Shown here piece after piece: positions 1 through 5,019 of a stretch of 8,169 nt of DNA (position 1 is its first letter; the number at the start of each line of letters is the position of its first letter). Where the stretch lies: assembly GCA_020201295.1 (NCBI GenBank), contig JAIVHA010000248.1:1-8169 (forward strand). The letters run 5' to 3'. Source of the stretch: Lysobacteraceae bacterium. Its GTDB lineage: Bacteria > Pseudomonadota > Gammaproteobacteria > DSM-19610. The notes beneath the pieces are model-generated. The model was not told where the DNA came from. It saw only the letters and a program-made list of their open reading frames with translations, and did not search any database. The translations under genes were made by a program, and so were the position numbers.

Positions 1-233
1 CCGCTGGCCTCGCTGGTACCCCATTCGGTCAGACCGTACTGGGAATAATCCACCCCGCACAGATCGATGAGTTGTTCGAAACCCCAGTCCTCACGCAGCG
101 ACCGCATGACCTCCAGCAGTTCCGTCACGGCCACCTCGAGTGTCACCTCCCCCACGTCGACGATGCAGGCCGCCAGCCGCGGCCCGAGGCGGGACTGCAG
201 GTCATTGGCGAAAGAATGGATGGTATCGGTCAT
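1..233 (-). CDS. nuoC: NADH-quinone oxidoreductase subunit C (N-terminal part, runs off left edge)
   Basis: NuoC is the 30-kDa-type subunit of the peripheral arm of respiratory complex I, next to NuoB and NuoD. Translating the minus strand from ATG 231-233 gives an open frame of about 77 residues to the window edge with no stop. It contains a stretch reading FEQLIDLCGVDYSQYG around residues 52-67, which matches the conserved (F/L)xxLxDLxxVDY segment of the NuoC family. The start lies 12 bases after the nuoB stop, in the usual nuoA-B-C order. The ribosome binding site is weak (a GAAGA-like stretch about 8 bases upstream). Whether nuoC is separate from nuoD or fused to it, as in E. coli, cannot be seen. 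The family call rests on sequence plus position. Confidence 0.9.
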   Translation of the reverse strand, partial: MTDTIHSFANDLQSRLGPRLAACIVDVGEVTLEVAVTELLEVMRSLREDWGFEQLIDLCGVDYSQYGLTEWGTSEAS

Positions 234-245
234 CGGCTCGTATCT

Positions 246-722
246 TCAGCGGGCTATGGTGTTGGTACGACGGATCTTGTTCTGCAACTGGATGATGCCG
301 TACATGAGCGCCTCGGCGGTGGGCGGACAACCGGGCACGTAGATGTCCACGGGCACGATGCGGTCACAACCGCGCACCACGGCATAGGAATAATGGTAAT
401 ACCCCCCGCCATTGGCGCAGGATCCCATCGAGATCACCCAGCGCGGCTCGGCCATCTGGTCGTACACCTTGCGCAGGGCCGGGGCCATCTTGTTGACCAG
501 GGTACCGGCCACGATCATCACGTCGGACTGGCGCGGGCTGGGACGGAATACGATACCGAAACGGTCCAGGTCATAGCGGGAGGCACCGGCCTGCATCATC
601 TCCACGGCACAACAGGCCAGGCCAAAGGTCATGGGCCACATGGAGCCGGTACGCGCCCAGTTGATGAGCTTGTCGGCGCTGGTGGTGACGAAACCCTCTT
701 CCAGAATGCCCTCGATACTCAT
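246..722 (-). CDS. nuoB: NADH-quinone oxidoreductase subunit B
   Basis: NuoB (PSST homologue) carries the terminal iron-sulfur cluster N2 of complex I, which hands electrons to quinone at the junction of the peripheral and membrane arms. The 158-residue product has the full ligand set for N2: the tandem cysteines 37-38 in GLACCAVEMM, Cys102 in MGSCANGGGYY, and Cys132 in VPGCPP. Length and motifs match the short NuoB form of beta- and many gammaproteobacteria. A good Shine-Dalgarno sequence (GGGAGTGA, six bases before the ATG) lies inside the end of nuoA, and only four bases separate the two genes, so they are translationally close. The gene looks intact. Confidence 0.97.
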   Translation of the reverse strand: MSIEGILEEGFVTTSADKLINWARTGSMWPMTFGLACCAVEMMQAGASRYDLDRFGIVFRPSPRQSDVMIVAGTLVNKMAPALRKVYDQMAEPRWVISMGSCANGGGYYHYSYAVVRGCDRIVPVDIYVPGCPPTAEALMYGIIQLQNKIRRTNTIAR

Positions 723-726
723 GGCA

Positions 727-1083
727 TCACTCCCATTCCAGGGCCCCCTTCTTCCATTCGTATATGAAACCGACCACCAGGATGCCCAGGAACAGGGTCA
801 TGGCCAGGTAGCCGAACAGGCCGATCTCTTCCAATACCACGGCCCAGGGGAACAGGAAGGCGATTTCCAGATCGAAAATGATGAACAGGATGGCCACCAG
901 GTAGTAGCGCACGTCAAAACGCATGCGCGTGTCCTCGAAGGCCTCGAAACCGCACTCGTAGGGGGAATTCTTTTCGCTGTCGGGCCGGTGGGGGCCCAGG
1001 ACGAAGCCCAGCAGGATGGGCACCACCCCGACCAGCAGGCCGATGGTGATAAAAATCAGGATGGGTAGATAGTTATCCAGCAT
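727..1083 (-). CDS. nuoA: NADH-quinone oxidoreductase subunit A
   Basis: NuoA (ND3 homologue) is a small membrane subunit of complex I at the interface of the membrane and peripheral arms, near the quinone channel. The 118-residue product has three hydrophobic segments, about residues 5-29, 60-80 and 86-108. They are separated by the long loop that carries the conserved NSPYECGFE motif (Cys44 corresponds to the ND3 cysteine exposed in the deactive state). The FDLE motif at 70-73 supplies the conserved acidic residues in the second helix. It is the first gene of the nuo operon, preceded by a purine-rich ribosome binding stretch (GGAAGCGGGAGA) and about 80 bases of leader from a predicted promoter. 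It appears intact. Confidence 0.97.
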   Translation of the reverse strand: MLDNYLPILIFITIGLLVGVVPILLGFVLGPHRPDSEKNSPYECGFEAFEDTRMRFDVRYYLVAILFIIFDLEIAFLFPWAVVLEEIGLFGYLAMTLFLGILVVGFIYEWKKGALEWE

Positions 1084-1145
1084 TCTCCCGCTTCCGCCGT
1101 CTTGTTATCGGGCTGGGTAAGGAACCCGCCGTTATGCACTACCCT

Positions 1146-1166
1146 GGTTCAGAGAAACCCTGAACC
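1146..1166 (-). promoter_or_regulatory. Stem-loop at the predicted 5' end of the nuo transcript
   Basis: A perfect 7-bp inverted repeat (GGTTCAG at 1146-1152 and CTGAACC at 1160-1166) encloses a 7-base loop. It begins almost exactly at the transcription start expected from the -10 box at 1173-1178. A hairpin at the extreme 5' end could protect the nuo mRNA from 5'-dependent decay, or the same palindrome could be a protein-binding site on DNA. The repeat is seen directly; both roles are inference. Confidence 0.5.
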
Positions 1167-1172
1167 CGCGCC

Positions 1173-1202
1173 AGTCTAGGGCAGAGTCTTGACGGGTGTC
1201 AA
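1173..1202 (-). promoter_or_regulatory. Predicted sigma-70 promoter of nuoABC, overlapped by a palindromic operator-like site
   Basis: On the minus strand a perfect TTGACA (1197-1202) lies 18 bases from TAGACT (1173-1178, four of six matches), about 90 bases before nuoA. The -35 box sits inside the palindrome CTTGAC-ACCC-GTCAAG (1188-1203). Its core TTGAC-N4-GTCAA differs from the FNR/ANR consensus TTGAT-N4-ATCAA at one base per half-site. A site there would compete with RNA polymerase, so repression by an FNR/CRP-family regulator is a reasonable inference, in keeping with oxygen control of nuo operons in other bacteria. An AT-rich stretch (about 1215-1260) upstream could act as an UP element. 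Confidence 0.6.
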
Positions 1203-1219
1203 GTTGAAGGAGATCCGTA

Positions 1220-1249
1220 ATTATTCTTACTATTAATATGTTACGTCAA
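1220..1249 (-). promoter_or_regulatory. Possible second upstream promoter for nuoABC
   Basis: TTGACG (1244-1249) and AATAAT (1220-1225) are separated by 18 bases on the minus strand, in a strongly AT-rich stretch that contrasts with the GC-rich surroundings. Both boxes match sigma-70 consensus at five of six positions. It lies about 50 bases upstream of the better-placed nuo promoter and may be an alternative start or merely part of an AT-rich activating region. Confidence 0.35.
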
Positions 1250-1298
1250 TTGTTGGGGGTATAAATAAAACCATCGCTCGAAAGGGTTTGGCGCGCAT

Positions 1299-1334
1299 AA
1301 AAAAGCCGCGGGAGCGGTTGGCTCCTGCGGCTTT
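1299..1334 (-). terminator. Intrinsic terminator after tRNA-Leu
   Basis: An 11-bp stem (arms 1305-1315 and 1321-1331, one mismatch) with a 5-base loop is followed on the minus strand by six T residues (complement of 1299-1304). It starts 11 bases after the tRNA CCA end, so it closes the tpiA-secG-leuU transcript and insulates the nuo promoter downstream. On the plus strand the mismatch becomes a G-U pair but only three T residues follow, so minus-strand use is favoured. Confidence 0.85.
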
Positions 1335-1344
1335 GATATCGATT

Positions 1345-1429
1345 TGGTGCCGACGGCGAGACTCGAACTCGCACAGCTTACGCCACTACCCCCTCAAGAT
1401 AGCGTGTCTACCAATTCCACCACGTCGGC
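1345..1429 (-). tRNA. leuU: tRNA-Leu, anticodon GAG
   Basis: The minus strand reads as an 85-nt class II tRNA. The 7-bp acceptor stem is GCCGACG paired with CGTCGGC, followed by discriminator A and an encoded CCA (complement of 1345-1347). The D-arm contains TGGTAGAC. The anticodon stem CTATC/GGTAG encloses loop TTGAGGG with anticodon GAG, reading CUC and CUU. The variable arm is long, and the T-arm is GCGAG-TTCGAGT-CTCGC. The anticodon and position directly after secG match E. coli leuU. Only 17 bases separate it from the secG stop, with no promoter visible between, so it is probably processed from the tpiA-secG transcript. Confidence 0.97.
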
Positions 1430-1446
1430 TGAAACTTGTCTGCGTA

Positions 1447-1824
1447 CTAGCGGGGTAGGTCATCCTGCCCAGCCGGTGCTTCTTGCGCGGGCGCGCCCGG
1501 GAGATCCGGCAGGTCCGTATCCGGACTGGGTCGTGCCGGCTGCTCGGACGGCGGCTGCACGCGCTCCGTAACACTCGCCGTGCTACCGGTGGTATCCCGC
1601 ACCAGAGGGCTGGAGAGCAGCAGGCTGTTGATGAAAAAGGCCGTCGCCAGGATTCCGGTGGTACGGCTGAAGAAATTGCCGCTGCCGCGGGCACCGAACA
1701 CGGTAGAGGAAGAGCCACTACCGAAGGCGGCGCCCATGTCCGCGCCCTTGCCCTGCTGGAGCAGGATCAGCACGATGAGCGCGATGCCCAGCATCAACTG
1801 AATCACGAGAAAAATGGTAAACAT
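1447..1824 (-). CDS. secG: Preprotein translocase subunit SecG
   Basis: SecG is the small auxiliary subunit of the SecYEG channel and assists SecA-driven export. The 125-residue product has a first transmembrane helix at about 3-22 and the conserved cytoplasmic loop LLQQGKGADMGAAFGSGSS (21-39). The TVFGARGSGNFFSR motif (41-54) follows, then a second helix at about 56-73. The tail from residue 85 onward is rich in Pro, Ala, Asp and Glu, low complexity, and variable in the family. A GGGAAG ribosome binding site lies four bases before the ATG. It follows tpiA by 63 bases and precedes leuU by 17. It looks intact. Confidence 0.96.
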   Translation of the reverse strand: MFTIFLVIQLMLGIALIVLILLQQGKGADMGAAFGSGSSSTVFGARGSGNFFSRTTGILATAFFINSLLLSSPLVRDTTGSTASVTERVQPPSEQPARPSPDTDLPDLPGAPAQEAPAGQDDLPR

Positions 1825-1887
1825 TACACTTCCCAGCGCCCTTACGGGTCGCGTCTGCTCCGCCCTGCCCCTGGAACCCCCTGGTCC

Positions 1888-2634
1888 CTAGCCGGCACGG
1901 CAGATGGTCAAAAATTCCTCGGCCGCGAGCGAGGCGCCGCCGATCAGGCCGCCATCGATGTCCGCCATGGCGAACAGTTCCGCGGCATTGCTGCCCTTGA
2001 CGCTGCCACCGTAGAGGATCTGCACCTTCTCGGCGACGGCGGCATCCAGGGCAGCGATCTTGCCCCGGATGAAGGCGTGCACGTCCTGGGCCTGTTGCGG
2101 GCTGGCGGTCTTGCCGGTGCCGATGGCCCATACCGGTTCGTAGGCAATCACCGCGTCGGCCAGGGCCGCCACGCCTTCCAGCTGGATGACGGCATCCAGC
2201 TGCCGGGACACCACCTGCTCGGTGATGCCCTGCTCGCGTTCTTCCAGCAGCTCACCCACGCACAGGATGGGGATCAGGCCGGCCTTGCGGGTGGCAGCAA
2301 ACTTGCGCGCCGTGAAGTCATCGCCCTCGCCATACAGGCTGCGGCGCTCCGAATGACCGACGATGGCGTACTTGCAGCCGAAGTCGTTGAGCATCGGGGC
2401 GGACACCTCGCCGGTGAAGGCGCCGGCGGTCTGGTCGCTCACGTCCTGGGCGCCATAGCCCAGCGACGAGCCCTTGAGCAGCTGTGCCACCTCGGGGATG
2501 TACACATAGGGGGGGCATACCGCCACATCGGCCTTCAGGTCGCCGAGGCCGGCCTTGATGTCGGCCACCAGTTGCCGGACGCTCTGCAGGGAGCCGTTCA
2601 GTTTCCAGTTTCCCGCCACCAGTATCCGCCGCAT
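1888..2634 (-). CDS. tpiA: Triosephosphate isomerase
   Basis: This cytosolic (beta-alpha)8-barrel enzyme interconverts dihydroxyacetone phosphate and glyceraldehyde 3-phosphate in glycolysis and gluconeogenesis. The 248-residue product has the substrate-binding NWK (Asn9, Lys11), the catalytic His94 in VGHSERR, and the catalytic Glu166 in AYEPVWAIGTGKTA, which also forms the mobile loop 6. The phosphate-binding YGGSVKGSN (208-216) and GGASL (232-236) are present. Length is normal for the family. The start has a strong GGGAGAG site six bases upstream. Placement between glmM and secG is common in gammaproteobacteria outside the enterics. No lesion is visible, unlike in the genes immediately upstream. 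Confidence 0.98.
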   Translation of the reverse strand: MRRILVAGNWKLNGSLQSVRQLVADIKAGLGDLKADVAVCPPYVYIPEVAQLLKGSSLGYGAQDVSDQTAGAFTGEVSAPMLNDFGCKYAIVGHSERRSLYGEGDDFTARKFAATRKAGLIPILCVGELLEEREQGITEQVVSRQLDAVIQLEGVAALADAVIAYEPVWAIGTGKTASPQQAQDVHAFIRGKIAALDAAVAEKVQILYGGSVKGSNAAELFAMADIDGGLIGGASLAAEEFLTICRAG

Positions 2635-2670
2635 GCCACTCTCCCGTTATTCTTGAAAAAACAGCCCGCA

Positions 2671-2699
2671 AGCTTAGCCGCCGGACCGGAAAAAATCAA
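2671..2699 (-). promoter_or_regulatory. Possible promoter for tpiA-secG-leuU
   Basis: In the glmM-tpiA gap the minus strand has TTGATT (2694-2699), a 17-base spacer and TAAGCT (2671-2676), 37 bases before the tpiA ATG. The -35 matches four of six positions and the -10 only three, so the call rests mainly on spacing and position. Confidence 0.35.
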
Positions 2700-2706
2700 T
2701 GAGTAG

Positions 2707-2730
2707 GACCCCGGGACGGAGCCCGGAGTC
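2707..2730 (-). terminator. GC-rich hairpin over the glmM stop codon (weak or partial terminator)
   Basis: A 9-bp stem with one G-T pair (arms 2707-2715 and 2722-2730, loop of six) overlaps the glmM TGA at 2729-2731. A run of six T residues on the minus strand (complement of 2690-2695) starts only 11 bases beyond the stem, which is too far for an efficient intrinsic terminator. It may stabilise the glmM mRNA end or attenuate read-through into tpiA. Confidence 0.35.
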
Positions 2731-3931
2731 AGCAACTGCTGGCCACCACCGCGGCCAGGACCGCCACCTGCTCCCGCACCAGCACATCGTCCTCGCCTTC
2801 CACCATCACCCGCACCACGGGCTCGGTGCCCGAGGGACGCAACAGTACCCGGCCCCGGCCCTGCATGCGCGTCTCGGCGGCCTTGACCGCCTCCTGCACC
2901 AGGGTGGCAGCGCCCAGATCGACCCGGCTGGAAACCGGTACATTGATCATGTGCATGGGATATTTGCGCATGCCCTGCTTGAGCTCGTGCAGGGAGCGGC
3001 CCGACTGCATCATTTCCGCCAGCACCTGCAGGGCGGAAATGATGCCATCACCGGTGGTGGTGCGGTCCAGGCAGATAATATGGGTACCCACCACGGCGCC
3101 GCGCAGCTGGCCGGCCTGGTGGCGGGAACGGGCAATGATGAACAGCAGTTCATCACCGTCGACGAGTTCTCCCATATGGTCCACCATGATGAGGCGGTCA
3201 CCGTCACCATCCAGGGCAATGCCCAGGTCGGCCTGCTGCTCCCGCACCAGGGCCTGCAACCGGGCCGGCTCGGTGGAGCCGCACTCGTGGTTGATGTTGA
3301 GGCCATCCGGATCCACGCCCATGGCCACCACGTCGGCGCCCAGTTCGTCGAGCACGCTGGGGGCCACGTGGTAGGTGGCGCCGTTGGCACAGTCCACCAC
3401 GATCTTCAGTCCGCTCAGGTTGAGGCTGGCGGGCACGGTGCTCTTGCAGTATTCGATGTAGCGCCCGCGGGCATCCACCACCCGCTCGGCCTTGCCGAGG
3501 CGGGAGGAGTCCACGGTCACGATGGGCTGGTCCAGGGCATCCTCGATGGCCTGCTCCACTTCGTCGGGCAGCTTGGCGCCCTGGGCGGAAAAGAACTTGA
3601 TGCCGTTATCGTAGTGGGGATTGTGGGAAGCACTGATGACGATGCCGGCACAGGCATGCAGGGTGCGGGTGAGATAGGCGATGGCCGGGGTCGGCATGGG
3701 ACCCAGCAGGCGGATGTCCACCCCGGAGGCGGACAGCCCGGCCTCCAGCGCCGATTCGAACATATAGCCGGAAATGCGCGTGTCCTTGCCGATCACCACC
3801 GAGTTGCGGCGCCCGCAACCCAGCACCTGGCCGGCGGCCCAGCCCAGCTTGAGCATGAATTCCGCGGTGATGGGGCCATCCCCCACCCGGCCGCGAATGC
3901 CGTCGGTACCGAAATACTTGCGTTCCCCCAT
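2729..3931 (-). CDS. glmM: Phosphoglucosamine mutase with an in-frame internal deletion
   Basis: GlmM converts glucosamine 6-phosphate to glucosamine 1-phosphate for UDP-GlcNAc, hence peptidoglycan and lipopolysaccharide. From ATG 3929-3931 the product begins MGERKYFGTDGIRGRVGD, aligning with E. coli GlmM residue 1. An upstream in-frame ATG at 4000 would add 23 residues translated from repeat DNA and is unlikely. Visible are the phosphoserine loop ISASHNP with Ser102, the metal loop DGDGDR (241-246) and the phosphate-binding RPSGTEP (365-371). The product is only 400 residues against about 445. Between VVGT (280-283) and HIICLDRTTTGDG (284 on), about 45 residues are missing, including the GENSGH-type sugar-binding loop; the frame is kept. 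The 'His' at 284 appears to be the last residue of that motif. The enzyme should be inactive or strongly impaired if the sequence is real. Confidence 0.93.
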   Translation of the reverse strand: MGERKYFGTDGIRGRVGDGPITAEFMLKLGWAAGQVLGCGRRNSVVIGKDTRISGYMFESALEAGLSASGVDIRLLGPMPTPAIAYLTRTLHACAGIVISASHNPHYDNGIKFFSAQGAKLPDEVEQAIEDALDQPIVTVDSSRLGKAERVVDARGRYIEYCKSTVPASLNLSGLKIVVDCANGATYHVAPSVLDELGADVVAMGVDPDGLNINHECGSTEPARLQALVREQQADLGIALDGDGDRLIMVDHMGELVDGDELLFIIARSRHQAGQLRGAVVGTHIICLDRTTTGDGIISALQVLAEMMQSGRSLHELKQGMRKYPMHMINVPVSSRVDLGAATLVQEAVKAAETRMQGRGRVLLRPSGTEPVVRVMVEGEDDVLVREQVAVLAAVVASSC

Positions 3932-4087
3932 AATGTTTTCTCTTTTACGTCTGTGGTTATGGAAATTCATTGATGGCCACGGAAGCACACGGAAATACAC
4001 GGAAAATAGTGATCAATTGCAAAAATCCCAGAACGACCCTTGCGTCACCGCCAGAACCCACGGGATGTTCCAACTGTTTACCGGGTT
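3932..4087. other. Non-coding spacer between glmM and the palindromic element
   Basis: This stretch separates glmM from the interrupted folP, genes normally almost adjacent. It holds an AGAG-containing weak ribosome binding stretch for glmM and the 10-bp tandem repeat at 3978-4005. A weak promoter-like pair lies on the minus strand: TTGCAA at 4017-4022 and TGTATT at 3994-3999, 17-base spacer, four of six matches each. One minus-strand frame stays open from about 4088 to a stop near 4014 and reads like a protein tail ending in GSFWDFCN, but I do not recognise it. It does not resemble the missing FolP C-terminus. The region looks like repeat-derived DNA. Confidence 0.4.
3978..4005. repeat. Short tandem repeat, 10-bp period (CACGGAA core)
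   Basis: Three copies of CACGGAA occur with 10-base spacing (3978, 3988 and 3998), giving TTCCGTG-rich sequence on the minus strand upstream of glmM. From general knowledge, very similar TTCCGTGT-type repeats are dispersed in intergenic regions of many environmental proteobacteria. A role is not evident. Confidence 0.7.
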
Positions 4088-4220
4088 GAATGGCACTGAC
4101 TTAAGCCGGAAAATGCCCGTCATTGCGAGGAACGAAGTGACGCGGCAATCTCCAACTGACTGATTTCATGGTAGGAGATTGCCGCGCTTCGCTCGCAATG
4201 ACGTTAAGTCAGTGCCATTC
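4088..4220. mobile_element. 133-bp MITE-like palindromic element with 17-bp terminal inverted repeats
   Basis: The ends are a perfect 17-bp inverted repeat, GAATGGCACTGACTTAA at 4088-4104 and its complement at 4204-4220. Inside lies a second, imperfect palindrome. GTCATTGCGAG (4119-4129) pairs with 4192-4202, and GCGGCAATCTCC (4142-4153) pairs with 4174-4185, around a 20-base loop. The inner sequence belongs to a widely dispersed GTCATTGCGAG-type bacterial repeat. The outer ends resemble, from memory, termini of IS4-group elements, so a non-autonomous derivative is possible. There is no transposase and no clear target duplication. The element begins exactly where the folP coding sequence stops matching its family. 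Confidence 0.7.
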
Positions 4221-4886
4221 GGACTTGCGCGACAGGCCCACCAGCACGGGATACCCGGTGGCGGTCAGCCGCTCCAGTTCCCGCAGCAAACGCAGATTAT
4301 GACCCAGTGCCTTGCCGAAACCAAAGCCGGGATCGAACAGGATACGGGTGGACGGGATGCCGGCGGCCTCGCAGACCCCCGCGCGGGCCAGCAGGAAATC
4401 GCGCACCTCCTCCACCACGTCGCCATACTCGGGCGCCTGCTGCATGCTGCGCGGCTCGCCCTGCATGTGCATGAGACAGACCGGCACCCCGGCCGCCACG
4501 GCCGCTTCCAGGGCGCCGGGCGCCCGCAGGGCATTGACGTCGTTGATCAATCCAGCGCCGGCCGCCACCGCGGCCGCCATCACCTCCGGCTTGCGGGTGT
4601 CGATGGACACGGGCACGGACAGGTAGGGGCAGAGGGCCTCCAGCACCGGGATCACCCGCGCCAGTTCTTCCTCGACGGACACCTCCGGGGCGCCGGGACG
4701 GGTGGATTCGCCGCCGACGTCGAGGATGGCGGCACCCTCCTCCACCATACACAGGGCATGCTCCACCGCCGCCTCGCGGCTGGCAAAGCGGCCGCCATCG
4801 GAAAAGGAATCGGGGGTGACGTTCAGCACCCCCATCACCTGGGGACGGGAAAGGTCGAGGGGCTTGCCAGCGCAGTCGAGGATCAT
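4209..4886 (-). CDS. folP: Dihydropteroate synthase, C-terminally truncated by a repeat element
   Basis: FolP condenses p-aminobenzoate with 6-hydroxymethyl-dihydropterin pyrophosphate in folate synthesis and is the sulfonamide target. From ATG 4884-4886 (MILDCAGKPLDLSRPQVMG, aligning with E. coli residue 1) the product shows NVTPDSFSDGG (22-32), GGESTRPGA (58-66), SIDTRKP (94-100), IND (114-116), MHMQG (139-143), DPGFGFGK (185-192) and SRKS (219-222). After SRKS the family continues for about 55-60 residues with the conserved R-x-H of the last barrel strand. Here the frame enters the terminal repeat, adds Glu-Trp-His and stops, giving 225 residues. The missing end is not found on the far side of the element. 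The barrel is incomplete, so activity is doubtful. An upstream ATG at 4925 would add 13 repeat-encoded residues. Confidence 0.92.
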   Translation of the reverse strand: MILDCAGKPLDLSRPQVMGVLNVTPDSFSDGGRFASREAAVEHALCMVEEGAAILDVGGESTRPGAPEVSVEEELARVIPVLEALCPYLSVPVSIDTRKPEVMAAAVAAGAGLINDVNALRAPGALEAAVAAGVPVCLMHMQGEPRSMQQAPEYGDVVEEVRDFLLARAGVCEAAGIPSTRILFDPGFGFGKALGHNLRLLRELERLTATGYPVLVGLSRKSEWH

Positions 4887-4900
4887 GTTCAGAATTTTCT

Positions 4901-5019
4901 CACCGCAAAGGCGCAAAGTGCGCAAAGAAATTCAATATGAATGAATCCGATCGACCTTCGTGAGTAGCCAGACGAAATAAATTTATTGATTTCTTTGCGC
5001 ACTTTGCGCCTTTGCGGTG
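4901..5019. repeat. 119-bp element with perfect 31-bp inverted terminal repeats
   Basis: The arms 4901-4931 (starting CACCGCAAAGGCGCAAAGTG) and 4989-5019 are perfect reverse complements, separated by 57 AT-richer bases that I do not recognise. The TTTGCGCACTTTGCGCC motif is a known type of dispersed intergenic repeat in environmental bacteria. It sits between the ftsH terminator and folP, starting 14 bases before the folP ATG, so it displaces or contains the folP promoter and leader. Frames entering it from both sides pick up typical repeat-encoded residues (AKAQSAQR). Confidence 0.8.

Noticed and set aside
72..767. Plus-strand frame opposite nuoB
   Set aside because: NuoB on the minus strand has all four cluster ligands; the plus frame has no family features.
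1483..2706. A 407-codon plus-strand open frame opposite tpiA and secG
   Set aside because: Its translation is low-complexity His/Gly/Ala-rich antisense sequence typical of GC-rich shadow frames, while the opposite strand encodes motif-complete TpiA and SecG.
2699..3973. Long plus-strand frame opposite glmM
   Set aside because: Antisense shadow of glmM, rich in His and Gly with no recognisable domain.
4014..4088. Possible protein tail (ending GSFWDFCN) on the minus strand
   Set aside because: It has no visible start or recognised family and lies in repeat-rich DNA; it was considered as the missing FolP end but does not match it.
4901..5019. A CRISPR-like or small RNA interpretation of the 31-bp arms
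   Set aside because: There are only two copies, in inverted orientation with a single spacer, so it is an inverted-repeat element rather than an array.
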